From Mesostigma viride (lineage: Eukaryota > Streptophyta > Mesostigmatophyceae > Mesostigmatales > Mesostigmataceae): a stretch of 64,000 bases of DNA. The stretch is taken from assembly GCA_009746045.1 (NCBI GenBank), contig RPFO01000015.1, positions 2,778,932 to 2,842,931 of the forward strand, written 5' to 3'. Numbering within the stretch: the stretch's first letter is position 1; every line of letters starts with the position of its first letter. Of the stretch, positions 31,490-40,191 are shown one piece after another. Both the position numbers and the translations under genes were made by a program. The notes beneath the pieces are model-generated. The model worked only from the letters and a program-made list of their open reading frames with translations, was not told where the DNA came from and did no database searches.

Positions 31490-32626
31490 ATGTCTGGTTC
31501 ATCGTCAAGCAGCCACGGAGCTGGTGAGGCGAACGAGCAGAGAGACGCGCAAGCGTTTTTCCCCTACCGAAACCAAGCAAACGCTCCAACATTCGTGCAA
31601 GCGGCCTACGTAGCGAGGCACTTGGCAGAAGAGGGGTGGGTGGCGGTGAGTGGGGGAGGCAACAGGCCAGCGGCGGCGGACCCGATTATACAACGGGCTC
31701 GCGTCGTGATTTCTCCAGGTGAGACGGGGCGAGTGGCGGTGGAAGAGTTGGTGCGCATTAGGGACGCGCTAGCTGAAACTGCTAATCGTGTGGAGGTCGC
31801 TTATCAGGGCGCCCATATCACGCTTGCCGGTCTCGACCTTGCCAGGGAGGCGCTTAGCCAGATCGTGGCAACAGCGCTCGGCAGCACCAGACTGTTCAAC
31901 CACTGGGTGGCGACAGCAGTGCTAGGAGAGGGGGTACCAGACGCCGACATCATCCGGAACGCGCGTGCTCGGGAGACGGTAAATCCTTGGAGCACGGCGG
32001 AGGTATTTGCCCAAACCATTGAGAATCTTGTTGCTGTCCTTTTGCAAGAGTCGAGAGGGTACGCAGACAGGTTCTATATTACCACGCAGCCTTTCGGGGT
32101 CTACTCAAGGCTTGATACACCGAGGCCGGAAACCACCACAGCGTGGGGTCCGGAGGTGGAGATTGTCGCAGGGGTCGAGAAGACGCCTGAAGACGTCCAT
32201 TTTGAGTGGACTGACAAGCCAGAGGGCTCCGTCAAGCGCTCAGCCCAGCAGATAAACGAGGGCGACGGCACTACCGAGACCTACGAGGCCAGGCAGAGAG
32301 CTGATCTGCATATACCTCGTGAGGCGACTCACGAGTACGACCGTTACGGCCGAGGCGAGCAGAACGAGCTTGTCGGCGGCGGTAAGCGGTGGTTGCGCAA
32401 TCTTGCTTGGCATCGCAACCCAGGCGAGACACAACATCCAGTCGAACGCAAGGAAGACGGGCGACCTGTGACCTGCGTGCTGGGAGAGTTTAACCCAGAC
32501 CTCCAGATTGTCGCAGAGGCAGCAGCAGCCACATCGGTTGCTGAGGGTGTTGAGCAGCGTCCAGACCGTGAGGAGGGGCAGGCGAGTGCAAGCCAGGAGG
32601 CGGCCTCGTCTGGAGTAAGTGCGTGA
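31490..32626 (+). CDS. ORF1 of element C, upstream of gag, unknown function
   Basis: The open frame reaches back into the LTR (31325), but the first ATG outside the LTR is at 31490, giving 378 codons (MSGSSSSSHGAGEANEQRD...). The middle is helical and Ala-rich (VAVEELVRIRDALAETANRV, LDLAREALSQIVATALGS); the C-terminus is acidic and Gln-rich. It ends TGA-GCC-TGA in the same frame as gag, 7 bases before the gag open frame. A GTAAGT splice-donor-like site lies at the end (about 32615). Standard copia elements have no ORF before gag. I recognise no family; it might be an N-terminal gag extension or a separate assembly factor. Confidence 0.65.
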   Translation: MSGSSSSSHGAGEANEQRDAQAFFPYRNQANAPTFVQAAYVARHLAEEGWVAVSGGGNRPAAADPIIQRARVVISPGETGRVAVEELVRIRDALAETANRVEVAYQGAHITLAGLDLAREALSQIVATALGSTRLFNHWVATAVLGEGVPDADIIRNARARETVNPWSTAEVFAQTIENLVAVLLQESRGYADRFYITTQPFGVYSRLDTPRPETTTAWGPEVEIVAGVEKTPEDVHFEWTDKPEGSVKRSAQQINEGDGTTETYEARQRADLHIPREATHEYDRYGRGEQNELVGGGKRWLRNLAWHRNPGETQHPVERKEDGRPVTCVLGEFNPDLQIVAEAAAATSVAEGVEQRPDREEGQASASQEAASSGVSA

Positions 32627-32680
32627 GCCTGAGTGGGTTCCAGCGGCCATATCTGCGTGTGTTTTCTGTGGTATTCTATA

Positions 32681-34030
32681 ATGCTTCGTAACACGCGCGG
32701 GGGCGGCAGCGGGAGCGGGGCGGGAGCGGGGGATGGCGGGGGTGAGGCAAGGGCAGACACAGGAAGCCCCGCCAACGTCGTGCCAGAGGGACAGGCAATC
32801 CCAACGGCAGAGGGCGTCAATGGCAGGAGGGCGTCCAACCGGAAGAGGAAAGAGGTGGCACAAGGGGAGGAGCGTGCAGGGTGGCCAACCGACGGCGTAG
32901 TGCTGACGGGGGAGGGCCAGAATGATGCTGAACGGCAAGCACCTGGTAAGAGACCATGTGTGCCTCCGTCTGGTGTTCCTGCAGCTCATGTTCCTGCGCC
33001 ATTAGCACCAGTAGGAGCTGCTGTCATTGGCAGTGACCCTCGTGCTTTGCCTGGGACTAGACCTCATATGAGTGCTGTGGCTGTGATGAATGGCCAGAAG
33101 CCTCTCAAGCCTCCTGTGGGACAGGAAGAGCTAGACAAGTGGTTGGAGGATATGGAGCTAGTTTCATGCTCTGTAGATCCCACTGTCAACCTTGTGCAGG
33201 TATTCCACACATCCACGACTAATAGGGATTCAAGTGAGAGGGTGAGGGACAAGGGTAGGCAGGCTGTCAAGGACAAGCTGACTTGGTCTCAGTTCCTAGA
33301 GGGCCTACGTCAGGAGTTTTCTGATAAGGTACTCAACCTCACTAATCACTATAAGCTCGGCTATGATACCTTTGAGATCAAGGGCACAATAGCTGAGGAG
33401 CTGCAGCGGCTCACACGCATCAGGGAGAAGGGGGCCAAGCATGGCTTCAATCTGACTGATAGAGCAGTGGCAGATTACTTCCTGGATCGCATGGGGCTGA
33501 GTGTGGATGGGAGAAATGCAGCTAGGATGTTTGCTGATCAGACAGATGGGACGTGGCCAGCCTTGCAAAAGGTTATTTTCAACATCCGTCCATCTGACAA
33601 TGCTGCTTGCAAGGCAATCCAGGTGACTGGTGCCCCTTCAGCCTCCGCTCATCAGGTCCATGGTGACGCCCCTGGGCAGGGTGCTCAGGGAGAAACCAGA
33701 CCTAGTAGGCGTCAGAGGGCTAACAGGCGCAGGCAGAATGGTAACCAGGGTGGCAAGGGCCAGCAGCAGGGATCCAAAGGCAAGGGTCAGCCGCAGGCTG
33801 GTGGTCACCAGGGTGGTCAGCAGAACAAGGGTGGCCAAGGGCAAGGCAAGAGCCAGGGCCAGGGCACCCCGGCCAGTCAGAGCAGCCAGAACCAGGGTGG
33901 CCTGAAGAAGGCTGCTGCTGGGAAGGATGACAAATGCTTTGGATGTGGCAGGACGGGTCATTGGCGACGTGACTGCCCAGACCAGGCCAAGTCTGCTGGA
34001 GCAGGCTCTGGCCAGGTGGGTAAGCCATGA
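32681..34030 (+). CDS. gag: gag of element C with CCHC zinc knuckle
   Basis: The frame is open from 32633; the first ATG in good position is at 32681 (MLRNTRGGGS). After a disordered Gly/Arg/Pro-rich N-terminus, a copia-type gag core covers about 33090-33620 (EELDKWLEDMEL, LTWSQFLEGLRQEF, ADYFLDRMGL). A Gln/Gly/Lys-rich basic stretch follows, then the knuckle CFGCGRTGHWRRDC near 33937. The frame ends at TGA (34028-34030), and pol follows in the same frame without another stop. Confidence 0.85.
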   Translation: MLRNTRGGGSGSGAGAGDGGGEARADTGSPANVVPEGQAIPTAEGVNGRRASNRKRKEVAQGEERAGWPTDGVVLTGEGQNDAERQAPGKRPCVPPSGVPAAHVPAPLAPVGAAVIGSDPRALPGTRPHMSAVAVMNGQKPLKPPVGQEELDKWLEDMELVSCSVDPTVNLVQVFHTSTTNRDSSERVRDKGRQAVKDKLTWSQFLEGLRQEFSDKVLNLTNHYKLGYDTFEIKGTIAEELQRLTRIREKGAKHGFNLTDRAVADYFLDRMGLSVDGRNAARMFADQTDGTWPALQKVIFNIRPSDNAACKAIQVTGAPSASAHQVHGDAPGQGAQGETRPSRRQRANRRRQNGNQGGKGQQQGSKGKGQPQAGGHQGGQQNKGGQGQGKSQGQGTPASQSSQNQGGLKKAAAGKDDKCFGCGRTGHWRRDCPDQAKSAGAGSGQVGKP

Positions 34031-34036
34031 CTTGAA
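34028..34036 (+). promoter_or_regulatory. in-frame UGA-C between gag and pol of element C, candidate readthrough site
   Basis: The sequence is CCA TGA CTT GAA ATG in one continuous frame. UGA followed by C is the leakiest stop context known in eukaryotes. Readthrough would give a gag-pol fusion; restart at the ATG two codons later is the alternative. Element D has the same layout with TGA CGG. Confidence 0.55.
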
Positions 34037-37000
34037 ATGTTGTCCCCTGTGAATAGTCAATCACCCCTAGTGGGACGAACATTGGTACATAGTATTGGGG
34101 GTGTCCCTCTTGTGCAGCAGCAAGGGGTTGGGAATGATGAGGTGCTTCCACTCAATGATTGCAATAACGCTGCTGCAGCAGTGGAATTCCCTGTGCCTGT
34201 GGCAGGTGCAGGGTCTCCAGTTGTTGGGGTTGACTCTGGGAGTCAAGCCGCCAGACTGGAAGGACCTGCAGCTTCTGTGGGAACCGGGGCTGGCTCTGGG
34301 AGCCGAGCTACCTTGGAGGAGGTCCCTGGAGCAAGAGAACAGCAGGTGGGTCGTGCTATCCCAAGCACACAGTCTTTGTCACGTTCCTCTCTGTGCAGCC
34401 AGGCTGACAGGGGGTTGAGCTATGCTCAGGCTGGAAACACTCTACACCATATCTTTGGTCACTCTAAGCAGGCAGAGATGTTTGCTTGGAAGATTGGCAA
34501 GGAGCCTTTGCTAGAGGCCTGCAGTGCAGCTGCTCAGAGTGTGCCTGTTGTGGCATCAGCTCTAGAGAAAGCAGCTTGGTGTAAGGGGATTGAGGAGCAG
34601 CTTAACCACAGGGTAACCTATTACTATGATGGTGTGGCAGTCTCTCCCCTGGCATTGCAGTTTGGTATGCTATCACAGGACGTGGTGGCAGCCTGCCTGA
34701 AAAAGGCAGACAGGGTGTTTTCCAGATTGAGGCGTAAGGACAAGGGTTGGAAAATGCTGAGGCCCCAGGTGGGACTGAGGGTCAGGATGTGGATGGAACC
34801 GTCATTACCAGGCAAGCGTGGCAAGTGGCAAGATGGGCAGGTAACCCATGTTGAGGAAGCTAACCATTCTTGTCTGGTGGCTTTGGAGAGTAATCCCAAG
34901 CACGTGTACAGGCTATCCTGGGCTCACGTCAAGGAGAGAAGGCCAACTGCAATCTGGCCTGAAGACAGCCCTGATCCTCACTTGGAGGGAGATGAGCAGG
35001 ATGAGAGCCAGGCAGCAGATGCTAACCCACCATGCTTGGATTATGGTCTGTCCTGGATGGATGAGGGTGAGCAGGAGTCTGCTGAGACGTCTGTCACAAG
35101 GCCAGAGGTGGCCAGGGCTGCACCACAGTCCAGGGGGCTGCTTATGGCGGACATCATTCGAGCTCTGCAGAACAGCAAGCGTGATCCCAAGGTATCTAAG
35201 CTCACGGGATGGGGGTCATGTGGGGCACCAGCACTAGAGGTGGATACCAACTCACAGGTGTCCATTCTAAGGGTAGAGGATGCTGCAGGCTTGCAGTGGT
35301 CATCCCCTAGCTGCCTAGCTGTGTCTGATTTCTCTGGGAATGTGTCCATGAAGATCTTGGGAGAAGTGAGTGTGCCTATCCTGGGGGTGCCCACCACGTT
35401 CAGTGTGGTTGAAGGGTATCAGGGGCCTGCCATTCTAGGACAGAACTTCTTGTGCTTACCAGGGGTGAGGATATCCTCTGAGGAGCTAGCATTAGAAGGG
35501 CAGGGCCGCCTTCCCTTGCAGAGATATCGCTACTCCCAGGGTCTTAGTGTGGCTGTAAGGGCTGTGAGGGGTCTAGAGGCAGAGGGTCCTGATACAAAGG
35601 AGCCCATTGCTGGGGACCTGCTGATCCTCCCTACTACGTTTGACCCACGTGAGTTGGGTGTGCAGAGGTACCAGATCCCAGGAACGAGTCCTGTACCTTG
35701 GCGCAAGCTAGTGGAGATGATGCAAAGCCCCAAGATGGCTAAGGCATGGACTCTTGGCTTTGTTGCTTCTGGGCATGAGTGGATAGTTGCCAACTGTGCA
35801 GAGCCTGTGGATGTCCTCCCTGAGGATCACCAGCTGCTCAGATTGATGTTTGTCCTCAAGCTCAAGGAGGTAGATGGCGTGCAGGTGCCACATGTCAGAC
35901 CAGTTGTGACTGAGTACCATGGCACTGGACAGTTAGCAGATGAGGAGCTTTACACACCAGGGATGCTGCATGATACATGGAGGATTTTGTTGTGCATTTA
36001 TTTGTCTTTTCTGCAGAAGGGGATACCCTATAGCTCTGTGTTGGTAGATTTCAAGAGGGCTTTTCTTAAGGGTGATCAGCAGGAAGCACAGGATACTTGG
36101 CGCACAATACCCCCTTTCTTTGTTAAGGTGCCTGCAGTGTGGAGGGCAGAGCTGAAGACGAGGTATTTGAGGATTCTCAAAGGCGTGGAAGGCCTTAGAT
36201 CGAGTCCCATCATCTGGAGGAAGAGCTTGTTGGAGAAGTACCTCAGGTCTGTCTGTGGTCTCTCAGTCTCTCCAGTTGATCCTTGTCTGTTTCAGGGTAG
36301 CTATGAGGGGCTGCCAGCGTTTGCCTCCCTGCATGGTGATGATCTGCATCTCCTGGGCCATCCCACTTGGCAAGAGTTGACTCTGGCCAGGATCCAGAAA
36401 CGGTTTGAACTGGGTAAGATCCAGTACATGGTTGAGAATGAGCCCATGGTGTTTTGTGGAATGCAGGCGACCTTGGTCCAACAGCAGGGTACATGGTCCA
36501 TCCAGCTGGAGGGTGGTAAGGATTATCCTCAGCAGATCATAGATGCCTTGCAGGAGCCCATCACCCAGGCCAGATGTGCAACAATACGAGGTATGTTGGC
36601 ATGGCTGGCCAGCATTTGTGCTCCTGACCTGTTGGTACTGAGTCGGTTGACCGATTCCCAACTGGTTGAGGTGGGTGCTGAGAGAGTGGTAGAGGCTGTT
36701 CGCATGTCTCCCCCTCTCATGCTGGGTCCTTTGGATTTGTACAGGCCTTTTGACATGATGCTCTATGTGGACAGTTCTATGGATAGTAGGAAGGTCACAG
36801 AGGTCAGGGGCCGTGCAGCAGCATTAATATCCCTGGTGCAAGAACAGTCCTCTCTGGTCTGCTGGTACAGTCGGTTGCAGAACAGGGTAACTCCCAGCAG
36901 TGACATTGCTGAGTGCAGGGCAATCTGTGAAGGGCTTCATACTGCTCTTTACTTGAGGGAGCTATTTTACCAGCTATGTCAAGTGGCTTCCTGTCGGTTG

Positions 37001-37243
37001 CAGATGCACACACTGGTAAGAACTGACAGCATGGGCATGGTGCAGTTTGTGCACAGGCAGCTGGCCAGGAGCAGGGACCTTGATTATTTGTTGCTCAAGG
37101 AAATGTCTTGCTTAGCTAACATTGAACATGTGGCTGGCGTGGACAACCCTGCAGATGCTCTCACCAAGCTGGAGGAGAAGGCTGAGCTGCAATACCCTTT
37201 GCTTCGTGGGCTCATGGCCTCCAAGGGGGGAGGGCCAGAGTAG
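34037..37243 (+). CDS. pol: pol of element C: integrase remnant, protease-like domain, RT (HGDD), RNase H
   Basis: A 1068-codon frame. The pre-integrase HHIFGHSKQ segment (about residue 137) is followed directly by the integrase C-terminal part (LEKAAWCKGIEEQLNHRV, LRRKDKGWKMLRPQVG); the DDE core present in D is missing in frame. A retropepsin-like domain (EVDTNSQVSIL, then ILGQNFL, about residues 403-470) comes next, placed after integrase. Copia-type RT has LVDFKRAFLKGD (about 668) and catalytic HGDDLHL (about 766) in place of YVDD. RNase H follows (YVDSSMDS, ECRAICEGLHTALY, VDNPADALTKL). The frame is intact to the TAG. Confidence 0.85.
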   Translation: MLSPVNSQSPLVGRTLVHSIGGVPLVQQQGVGNDEVLPLNDCNNAAAAVEFPVPVAGAGSPVVGVDSGSQAARLEGPAASVGTGAGSGSRATLEEVPGAREQQVGRAIPSTQSLSRSSLCSQADRGLSYAQAGNTLHHIFGHSKQAEMFAWKIGKEPLLEACSAAAQSVPVVASALEKAAWCKGIEEQLNHRVTYYYDGVAVSPLALQFGMLSQDVVAACLKKADRVFSRLRRKDKGWKMLRPQVGLRVRMWMEPSLPGKRGKWQDGQVTHVEEANHSCLVALESNPKHVYRLSWAHVKERRPTAIWPEDSPDPHLEGDEQDESQAADANPPCLDYGLSWMDEGEQESAETSVTRPEVARAAPQSRGLLMADIIRALQNSKRDPKVSKLTGWGSCGAPALEVDTNSQVSILRVEDAAGLQWSSPSCLAVSDFSGNVSMKILGEVSVPILGVPTTFSVVEGYQGPAILGQNFLCLPGVRISSEELALEGQGRLPLQRYRYSQGLSVAVRAVRGLEAEGPDTKEPIAGDLLILPTTFDPRELGVQRYQIPGTSPVPWRKLVEMMQSPKMAKAWTLGFVASGHEWIVANCAEPVDVLPEDHQLLRLMFVLKLKEVDGVQVPHVRPVVTEYHGTGQLADEELYTPGMLHDTWRILLCIYLSFLQKGIPYSSVLVDFKRAFLKGDQQEAQDTWRTIPPFFVKVPAVWRAELKTRYLRILKGVEGLRSSPIIWRKSLLEKYLRSVCGLSVSPVDPCLFQGSYEGLPAFASLHGDDLHLLGHPTWQELTLARIQKRFELGKIQYMVENEPMVFCGMQATLVQQQGTWSIQLEGGKDYPQQIIDALQEPITQARCATIRGMLAWLASICAPDLLVLSRLTDSQLVEVGAERVVEAVRMSPPLMLGPLDLYRPFDMMLYVDSSMDSRKVTEVRGRAAALISLVQEQSSLVCWYSRLQNRVTPSSDIAECRAICEGLHTALYLRELFYQLCQVASCRLQMHTLVRTDSMGMVQFVHRQLARSRDLDYLLLKEMSCLANIEHVAGVDNPADALTKLEEKAELQYPLLRGLMASKGGGPE

Positions 37244-37691
37244 ACCAAACAGCCTTGCTCTAGGTGGGAGGCATCCCAGTGGGCTGGGCAGCCACGTGGT
37301 GGCTGACAGCAGGTCCTTCAGAGTTTAGACACACTCTGCTGGACAGGGGTCAGGGTGGAGTCACTCCCCTGGCTGAGAATTTCGCCTGGCTCTGTCATAG
37401 AGCTGCAGAAGAGTCTTAAGGACTTTGTAATGGGCCTTGGGTCTTCATGGAATGGACCCTGCAAGGGCAGCCCAAGTGTTGACTCTAACAGGTTGCTGTA
37501 CATTTGTATATATTCTCTGTAACCAACCTGTTGCATGCTAATAAAATCCCTGGTTGTGTGACCATGTTGGACGTGGTTGCCAGGGGCCTCACTATGGGTT
37601 ATTATACTCCTTTATAATAAAACATAATCTTGTTATTGTCATGTCTTGTTGTTTGTGATGCTCAGTTCCAGGAGCTGATCCAAACCTGGAG
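37244..37691 (+). other. 3' non-coding region of element C before the D insertion
   Basis: No gene. TGTAA at 37518-37522 and AATAAA at about 37540 are possible poly(A) signals for internal termination. GCTCAGTTCCAGGAGC at 37660-37675 resembles a tRNA D-arm with a GCTC/GAGC stem. Element D has entered just after it; the matching T-arm-like hairpin lies on the other side of D at 45181-45197. Confidence 0.5.
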
Positions 37692-37696
37692 GATAT

Positions 37697-38324
37697 AGTT
37701 AATATTGCCTGGCAAGCAATATTATTCTACTAAGCTACTTGGCTTGTAGAGATTCTACTTCCGGTTACTACAATCCAGAAACGGGTTCATTCTGATGAGT
37801 ATTGCTCGAGATATGAGCAAGATACTGTTCTACTACATTCTACTTGGATTCGGTGATTCTACGGTGGTTCTTCAAGTGACGCGTGGCATACGGCGTCTTG
37901 TCACAGTGTACGATAGGACATTTAGTCTCCGACACTGCGGTCTATTCAATGCTATTGATTAGACGTAACAAATAGTGACAGGACTTGTGCGACAGGACAC
38001 TGATGTGACTATTTATGGATAACGAGTCGAGATCTGCTGGTCCAGAGTGAAGGACAGCAATATTGTGAGATGATCTGTCCTATCAGTCATCTGGATGTGA
38101 CTGCGTCACAATTAGTATATAACGAGCAGGACGCTGCCACTTGGTAGCACCACTTTCCCTGCACCTGTGTCCTCGCACCTTCGGCGACGGTTCTCACGTG
38201 CCTCGTGCGTTCTGTGCTGGTAACCATAACCAGCAACGTAAACCTATTGATTAATATAACTACTTCCTCTGTAGATATTAATCAGTGCAGGCTGAACCAC
38301 AGTTCAGCCACAGTTTCATTAACT
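37697..38324 (+). repeat. 5' LTR of element D
   Basis: It is 628 bp. An 8-bp-stem inverted repeat (AATATTGC...GCAATATT) lies at the very start, and a TATATAA box at 38116-38122 is the likely promoter. Confidence 0.92.
38116..38122 (+). promoter_or_regulatory. TATA box in the element D LTR
   Basis: TATATAA within AGTATATAACGAGC, about 420 bp into the LTR and 290 bp before the ORF1 ATG. Confidence 0.55.
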
Positions 38325-38405
38325 CGAATTACAAGCGAGTTCGTAATCTACTGATTACGGCATTGATTTCTGGTGTCGGCAATTTTTACGGTGTTTTTCC
38401 ATTAT

Positions 38406-38969
38406 ATGGGAAACACGCGTGAATATCGTGAGCCATCTCCCGAGCGTGCGTCGGCTTCATCGTCTTCAGGCTTTAATTTCAACGTTCAACGTACGGCGTC
38501 AACTGCTGCGCTGCATTCGCGTGCTGTTCAACCTTCGCTGTCTCAAGCGCTCGTCAGCCGGCCGCCAGTTTCTAACGATCTGCATCAGTTCGTCGACGAC
38601 CTTACTCAAGATTTGGAAATCCTGTCGGAAAATTCCCATATTTTCCGAAGGCTTGCAGCGTCGGGATCAGACGAGCAAGCTCAAGTAATTTCGGCGCTTC
38701 GCACCTACGGCTTGGGTGTTCTGGCGTTGGCGACAGCGTGGTCTGGAATTTCGGCGACTCTTCCGACTGTCGCAGTTCCGGTTAGCAACAACGGGTGGGC
38801 GTCGTCAGTCAACGGTATCATAAACGTCGCTGCTTCGATTCAGCGGCAATCAAACGCTGAGGAGCCAGGTGAAAACAGCGAGGGGCTTCCTGATTTATAT
38901 CCGAGTATTGTGCAGCAGATTTTGGATAACGTATTGCAGTTTCCGCGCGACGATATGCGGCTGGATTAA
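38406..38969 (+). CDS. ORF1 of element D, upstream of gag, unknown function
   Basis: From the ATG at 38406 (MGNTREYREPSPE) there are 187 codons. After a Ser-rich N-terminus the protein is mostly helical (LHQFVDDLTQDLEILSENS, ALRTYGLGVLALATAWSGI) and ends acidic. It lies between the LTR and gag, like ORF1 of element C, but shows no obvious sequence similarity to it. I recognise no family. Confidence 0.6.
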   Translation: MGNTREYREPSPERASASSSSGFNFNVQRTASTAALHSRAVQPSLSQALVSRPPVSNDLHQFVDDLTQDLEILSENSHIFRRLAASGSDEQAQVISALRTYGLGVLALATAWSGISATLPTVAVPVSNNGWASSVNGIINVAASIQRQSNAEEPGENSEGLPDLYPSIVQQILDNVLQFPRDDMRLD

Positions 38970-39096
38970 ATTTTCTGTTATAATTAACAGAGAATTAATT
39001 CAGGAAAATTTTTTTTCGTGGTTCCAGAGCTTAAGGGATTAATTTATTAATTCCCCAGCAGTATTCTTTCTTCAGCATCGGCATCGGCATCGACAG

Positions 39097-40170
39097 TTGT
39101 CATCGGCATTCGCAGCGACCATGCAGGGTTTGGAAGACGGCGAGATACGCGGCGAACAAATGCTGCGGGGTCAGAATTTTAATCAGAATTTTAATCGCCC
39201 AGCAGCAGCAGAGCAGCCCCGCAGAGCCAAGGCCCAGGAGGGCTTTGCTATTCTTAACCAGCTTCCCAGTCTCAAGGAGCACTGGACTGTTAAGGATAAG
39301 GATATTACCATTAGGCACCTTAAGGGATATAAGGGCTTATATAATGGTAACAATCCTCTGCAGGTGCTGTGTATGTCACAGTACCTTCTTAAGTGTCCCA
39401 AGAGGGTGCAGAAGTATGTAAATGACAAGTTTGAGGATGGAGATTCCTGGGAGGTTTTTATAGCTGAGTTTGAGGTGTTCCTAGATGATAAGAGGGCTAG
39501 TGATGGCTCCTTTTGGAAGAAGGAGTACATTGATTTCAAGGCTGAGGGTCTGATTCTGCAGGCATTTGAGGATTTTCAGGAGCTCAGGCACAATTGTGCT
39601 GGCAAGGGGTATGTAGTGTCAGATGAGATTGCCATGGATGATTTCCTAGGTAGCCTGGGATTGGATGAGGTCACCTTGGATAACCTGCAGGTGCACATGC
39701 GTACATGCACCACCTGGGCTGCTATGGTGGCCAAGATCAAGGATTATTTCAGGGGCAAGTATGTGGGAGGCAAGAAGGAGGCAGACAAGGCCAGGGAGAA
39801 GCAGAAGGAGAAGGATAAGGTGGATATGGCAGCTGCAGCAGGGGGCAGTGTTCCCAAGGTCAAGGGCAACCAATGGGGGGGGCAGCCCTCCAACGGTTAT
39901 GGTCCACCAAGGTCAGGGCCTTCCAAGCGGGGGGGCTTCCAGGCCAAGGGCTTCAGTGGCTTCAAGCGTCGTGGAGGTCCTTCCCAGGAGCAGCCAGCGG
40001 CTCAGCGTCCCAGATTTGATTTCAACAGGGTGGGGTCCCAGCGGGGACCACCTGGGGTGGGGACACCTCGTATCACATGTTATTTCTGTCACCAGCAGGG
40101 CCACATCCGTAAGGACTGCCCTAGCTGGCGTAAGCAAAGGGGCCAAGGTGGGTATAACAACCCAACCTGA
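39097..40170 (+). CDS. gag: gag of element D with CCHC zinc knuckle
   Basis: The frame is 357 codons; the best ATG is at 39121 (MQGLEDGEIRGEQML). A gag core (SLKEHWTVKDKDI, MSQYLLKCPKRVQKYV, DSWEVFIAEFEVFL, MDDFLGSLGLDEV) is followed by a Lys/Glu-rich charged stretch, a Gly/Pro-rich basic segment and the knuckle CYFCHQQGHIRKDC near 40078. It ends TGA-CGG, with pol continuing in the same frame. Confidence 0.88.
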   Translation: MSSAFAATMQGLEDGEIRGEQMLRGQNFNQNFNRPAAAEQPRRAKAQEGFAILNQLPSLKEHWTVKDKDITIRHLKGYKGLYNGNNPLQVLCMSQYLLKCPKRVQKYVNDKFEDGDSWEVFIAEFEVFLDDKRASDGSFWKKEYIDFKAEGLILQAFEDFQELRHNCAGKGYVVSDEIAMDDFLGSLGLDEVTLDNLQVHMRTCTTWAAMVAKIKDYFRGKYVGGKKEADKAREKQKEKDKVDMAAAAGGSVPKVKGNQWGGQPSNGYGPPRSGPSKRGGFQAKGFSGFKRRGGPSQEQPAAQRPRFDFNRVGSQRGPPGVGTPRITCYFCHQQGHIRKDCPSWRKQRGQGGYNNPT

Positions 40171-40191
40171 CGGGCTCAGCCTTCCCTGGGC
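40168..40191 (+). promoter_or_regulatory. in-frame UGA-CGG between gag and pol of element D, candidate readthrough site
   Basis: After ACC TGA the frame runs on as CGG GCT CAG CCT TCC with no further stop into pol. No ATG lies near the pol start (the next in frame is at 40327), so restart is unlikely. UGA-CGG is the stop context used for programmed readthrough in several plant virus groups (the class II type). A downstream RNA structure has not been checked. Confidence 0.65.
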
